Source: Hansschlegelia zhihuaiae
Lineage (GTDB): Bacteria; Pseudomonadota; Alphaproteobacteria; Rhizobiales; Methylopilaceae
DNA length: 64,000 bases
Reading direction: 5' to 3'
Assembly (NCBI RefSeq): GCF_004103825.1
Contig: NZ_RYFI01000005.1
Span: 41,550-105,549 of the forward strand
Made by a program: the position numbers and the translations under genes. Below, piece by piece: positions 63,691-64,000 of the stretch. Below the pieces are notes generated by a model, which was given only the letters and a program-made list of their open reading frames with translations, had not been told where the DNA came from and did not search any database. Each line of letters starts with the position of its first letter. Within the stretch, counting starts at the first letter, position 1.

Positions 63691-64000
63691 TCATGGCCTG
63701 GGCGCCGGCGGTTTCTTGAGCTTCATTTTTGCGACGATCCGCTTCGCGGTCTCGGCGCGGTTCTTCGGCCAGAACACGTCCTTCCAGTATTTGTCGACGC
63801 GCGCGGCCGTCATGTAGGCGTAGACTGGCGCCTCCTCGGCGACGTTGCCGTCCTTGAGGTCGCGGTTCGCCGCCGCGTAGCCGCGGTAGAACTCCGTCTC
63901 GAGCTCGGCCGACGCCGCGGCGATGAAGCCGGCGTCGGTCGCGACGACCGAATAGCCGAGCGCGTTGATGTCGTCGGCGAGTTGCGCGATCACGCCGGGC
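63691..64000 (-). CDS. C-terminal part of an unknown protein at the head of the visible eCIS operon (runs off the right edge)
   Basis: At least 103 codons are open on the minus strand from the window edge to a stop at 63691. The sequence is mostly helical (TDAGFIAAASAELETEFYRGYAAANRDLKDG, then YAYMTAARVDKYWKDVFWPKNRAETAKRIVAKMKLKKPP). A GTG at 63993 could be a start, but the frame stays open upstream of it, so the gene is likely longer. It lies 37 bases before the DUF4157 gene. Family not recognised. Confidence 0.5.
   Translation of the reverse strand, partial: PGVIAQLADDINALGYSVVATDAGFIAAASAELETEFYRGYAAANRDLKDGNVAEEAPVYAYMTAARVDKYWKDVFWPKNRAETAKRIVAKMKLKKPPAPRP

Noticed and set aside
61185-63719. 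844-codon plus-strand open frame opposite the DUF4157 gene
   Set aside because: Low-complexity Arg/Leu/Val/Gly translation; the minus strand has the HELAH and OmpA motifs and repeats.
45463-64000. Reading the right-hand region as a prophage
   Set aside because: Only tail/baseplate-type genes are visible, plus a DUF4157 protein; no capsid, portal, terminase, integrase or lysis genes.

Overview
The window is a GC-rich chromosomal segment from an alphaproteobacterium, most likely of the Hyphomicrobiales. Lineage signals are several small families typical of that order (DUF6101, DUF4170, DUF2093), a CheY-CheZ pair, the lspA / small secreted protein / twin M16 peptidase arrangement, and candidate EcfG-type (GGAAC-N16/17-CGTT) general-stress promoters. 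A divergent formaldehyde-activating-enzyme (Fae) paralogue hints at a methylotroph relative (for example Methylopila, Hansschlegelia or Methylobacterium). That genus-level suggestion is inference only.

Layout. 1-5.6 kb: partial DUF6101 gene, an inositol-monophosphatase-family enzyme, small conserved proteins, cheY-cheZ, a MaoC hydratase and ribF. 5.6-13.5 kb: ileS, an intergenic palindromic repeat, lspA, a secreted protein, an active/inactive M16 peptidase pair and a lipoprotein. 13.5-28 kb: gluconate uptake (gntK-gntP), a HiPIP, mutL, a PAS-GGDEF diguanylate cyclase, rluB-rsmD, tadA, a Pmp3/DUF4112 pair, patatin-xseA, two cupredoxin-type proteins and purD. 28-40 kb: an XRE regulator, a SulP transporter, the Fae paralogue with a HAD hydrolase, a degenerate EAL protein, a sigma-54 response regulator, a DAO-type flavoenzyme, a DUF1800/DUF1501 pair and a secreted alpha/beta hydrolase.

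40.3-44.6 kb is an arsenic-resistance operon (arsR, thioredoxin-type arsC, acr3, glutaredoxin-type arsC, arsH) with a readable promoter/operator, followed by a divergent azoR/HxlR pair. 44.6-45.4 kb is a scar: a C-terminal fragment of a molybdenum-hydroxylase FAD subunit next to a truncated, twice-frameshifted haloperoxidase-type hydrolase.

45.46 kb to the right edge is a minus-strand operon of an extracellular contractile injection system (eCIS, Afp/PVC/MAC type). In transcription order it holds: a partial unknown gene, a DUF4157-OmpA-Cys-rich multidomain protein, a CIS-tube/Afp7-like protein, a LysM-like tail protein, a gpD-like hub, a gpV-like spike, a small unknown protein, gp25, two baseplate wedge proteins (the second with an inserted lectin-like beta-propeller), a gpI-like protein fused to a beta-helix-like region, a DUF6519/beta-helix protein and a coiled-coil protein. 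The sheath, inner tube, ATPase and terminator genes are not in the window and should lie beyond the right edge. This cluster is the most unusual part of the window: three of its structural proteins carry surface-recognition-like modules, and one likely cargo/effector combines a zincin-like motif, an OmpA-like domain and an unassigned cysteine-rich C terminus.

All functions are read from the sequence and from knowledge of the families; no database search was run.
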